Source: Planctomycetaceae bacterium (GTDB taxonomy: Bacteria; Planctomycetota; Planctomycetia; Planctomycetales; Planctomycetaceae). Taken from it: a stretch of DNA of 5,882 nucleotides. Location of the stretch: assembly GCA_015487825.1 (NCBI GenBank), contig WFOZ01000613.1, positions 1-5,882 on the forward strand. The letters run 5' to 3'. The stretch's first letter is position 1; the number at the start of each line of letters is the position of its first letter. A program made the translations under genes and the position numbers. The notes below the pieces were generated by a model. The model did not search any database, was not told the DNA's origin, and was given only the letters and a program-made list of their open reading frames with translations. Below, in pieces: positions 5,670 through 5,882 of the stretch.

Positions 5670-5882
5670 TGCCTATGTGTTTCATCGTTTTGTTTATCGA
5701 GCGGTAATATCTTTTGATTGGAGTTTTCTGCCGGAATCTTCGCGGGTGGCCTGACCACTTTTAGTGGTTGGGTGCCGTTAGGCACAAGATGGATGCGCCA
5801 TGTGCGTCCAATTTCAATTTTACTTTCAATGAAGATAGAACCCGCATGGCGCGTACGTCTTGTTGCTACGCAACTCAGCCGC
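5670..5882. other. Non-coding tail of the window rich in hairpins
   Basis: No coding frame longer than about 25 codons with a plausible start is seen on either strand. The stretch holds ACCACT-TTT-AGTGGT (5754-5768), GTGCC-GTTA-GGCAC (5772-5785), a long imperfect inverted repeat (5781-5802 against 5845-5866), and GTTGC-TAC-GCAAC (5862-5874). It runs off the right edge, so its full extent is unknown. A structured RNA, an intergenic repeat family or a decayed mobile element are all possible. Confidence 0.45.
5781..5866. repeat. Imperfect 22-bp inverted repeat around an AT-rich loop
   Basis: The 5' arm 5781-5802 and the reverse complement of 5845-5866 agree at 17 of 22 positions, with two more pairs possible as G-U. 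The inner 8 bp, GCGCCATG (5795-5802) and CATGGCGC (5845-5852), are perfect, as is CAAGA (near 5785-5789) against TCTTG. The 42-nt loop carries TTTCAAT twice (within 5813-5830). Transcribed, it would fold into a long stem; as DNA, it resembles the ends of a miniature element. Confidence 0.45.

Noticed and set aside
5780..5847. Minus-strand mini-ORF of about 23 codons starting at the CAT of 5845-5847
   Set aside because: It has no ribosome binding site and lies inside inverted-repeat sequence, so structure explains the region better than coding.

Overview
The window looks like chromosomal DNA from a planctomycete, probably of the Gimesia/Rubinisphaera/Planctomycetaceae type. This is inferred from family content and moderate GC; no rRNA or marker gene is present. 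The main pointers are a secreted heparan-N-sulfatase-like sulfatase fused to C-terminal HEAT repeats, a secreted copper-protein/carboxypeptidase-regulatory-like protein with a C-x2-H-x2-M copper loop, and a secreted Esterase-D-type hydrolase. All four complete genes carry an N-terminal export signal, so the encoded proteins should act in the periplasm or outside the cell.

Layout: (1) 3-137, + strand, the last 44 codons of a gene that begins outside the window. (2) 174-1148, +, a secreted DUF4434-type putative glycosidase, 36 nt behind the first gene and probably co-transcribed with it. (3) 1301-1337, a perfect 15-bp-stem bidirectional terminator between convergent genes. (4) 1356-2126, -, a secreted cupredoxin-like protein; its true start is 18 codons inside the longest open frame and is fixed by a good ribosome binding site. 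(5) 2127-2727, a 600-nt divergent intergenic region with a doubtful 77-codon ORF, a 12-bp inverted repeat that encloses a small hairpin, and a 15-bp palindrome. (6) 2728-4620, +, the sulfatase-HEAT protein. (7) 4631-5572, -, the Esterase-D-type hydrolase, convergent with the sulfatase with a 10-nt gap. (8) 5573-5882, non-coding DNA rich in inverted repeats, including a REP-pair-like element just upstream of the esterase.

The sulfatase, esterase and putative glycosidase fit the planctomycete habit of dismantling sulfated or acylated polysaccharides, but the genes are not one operon and a shared pathway is inference only. No defence system, CRISPR array, transposase, tRNA or rRNA is visible. 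The observations most worth following are the sulfatase active-site motif C-A-I-T-R (Ile where Pro or Ala is expected), the missing Asp in the usual catalytic-acid segment of the esterase, and the structured repeats at the right end.
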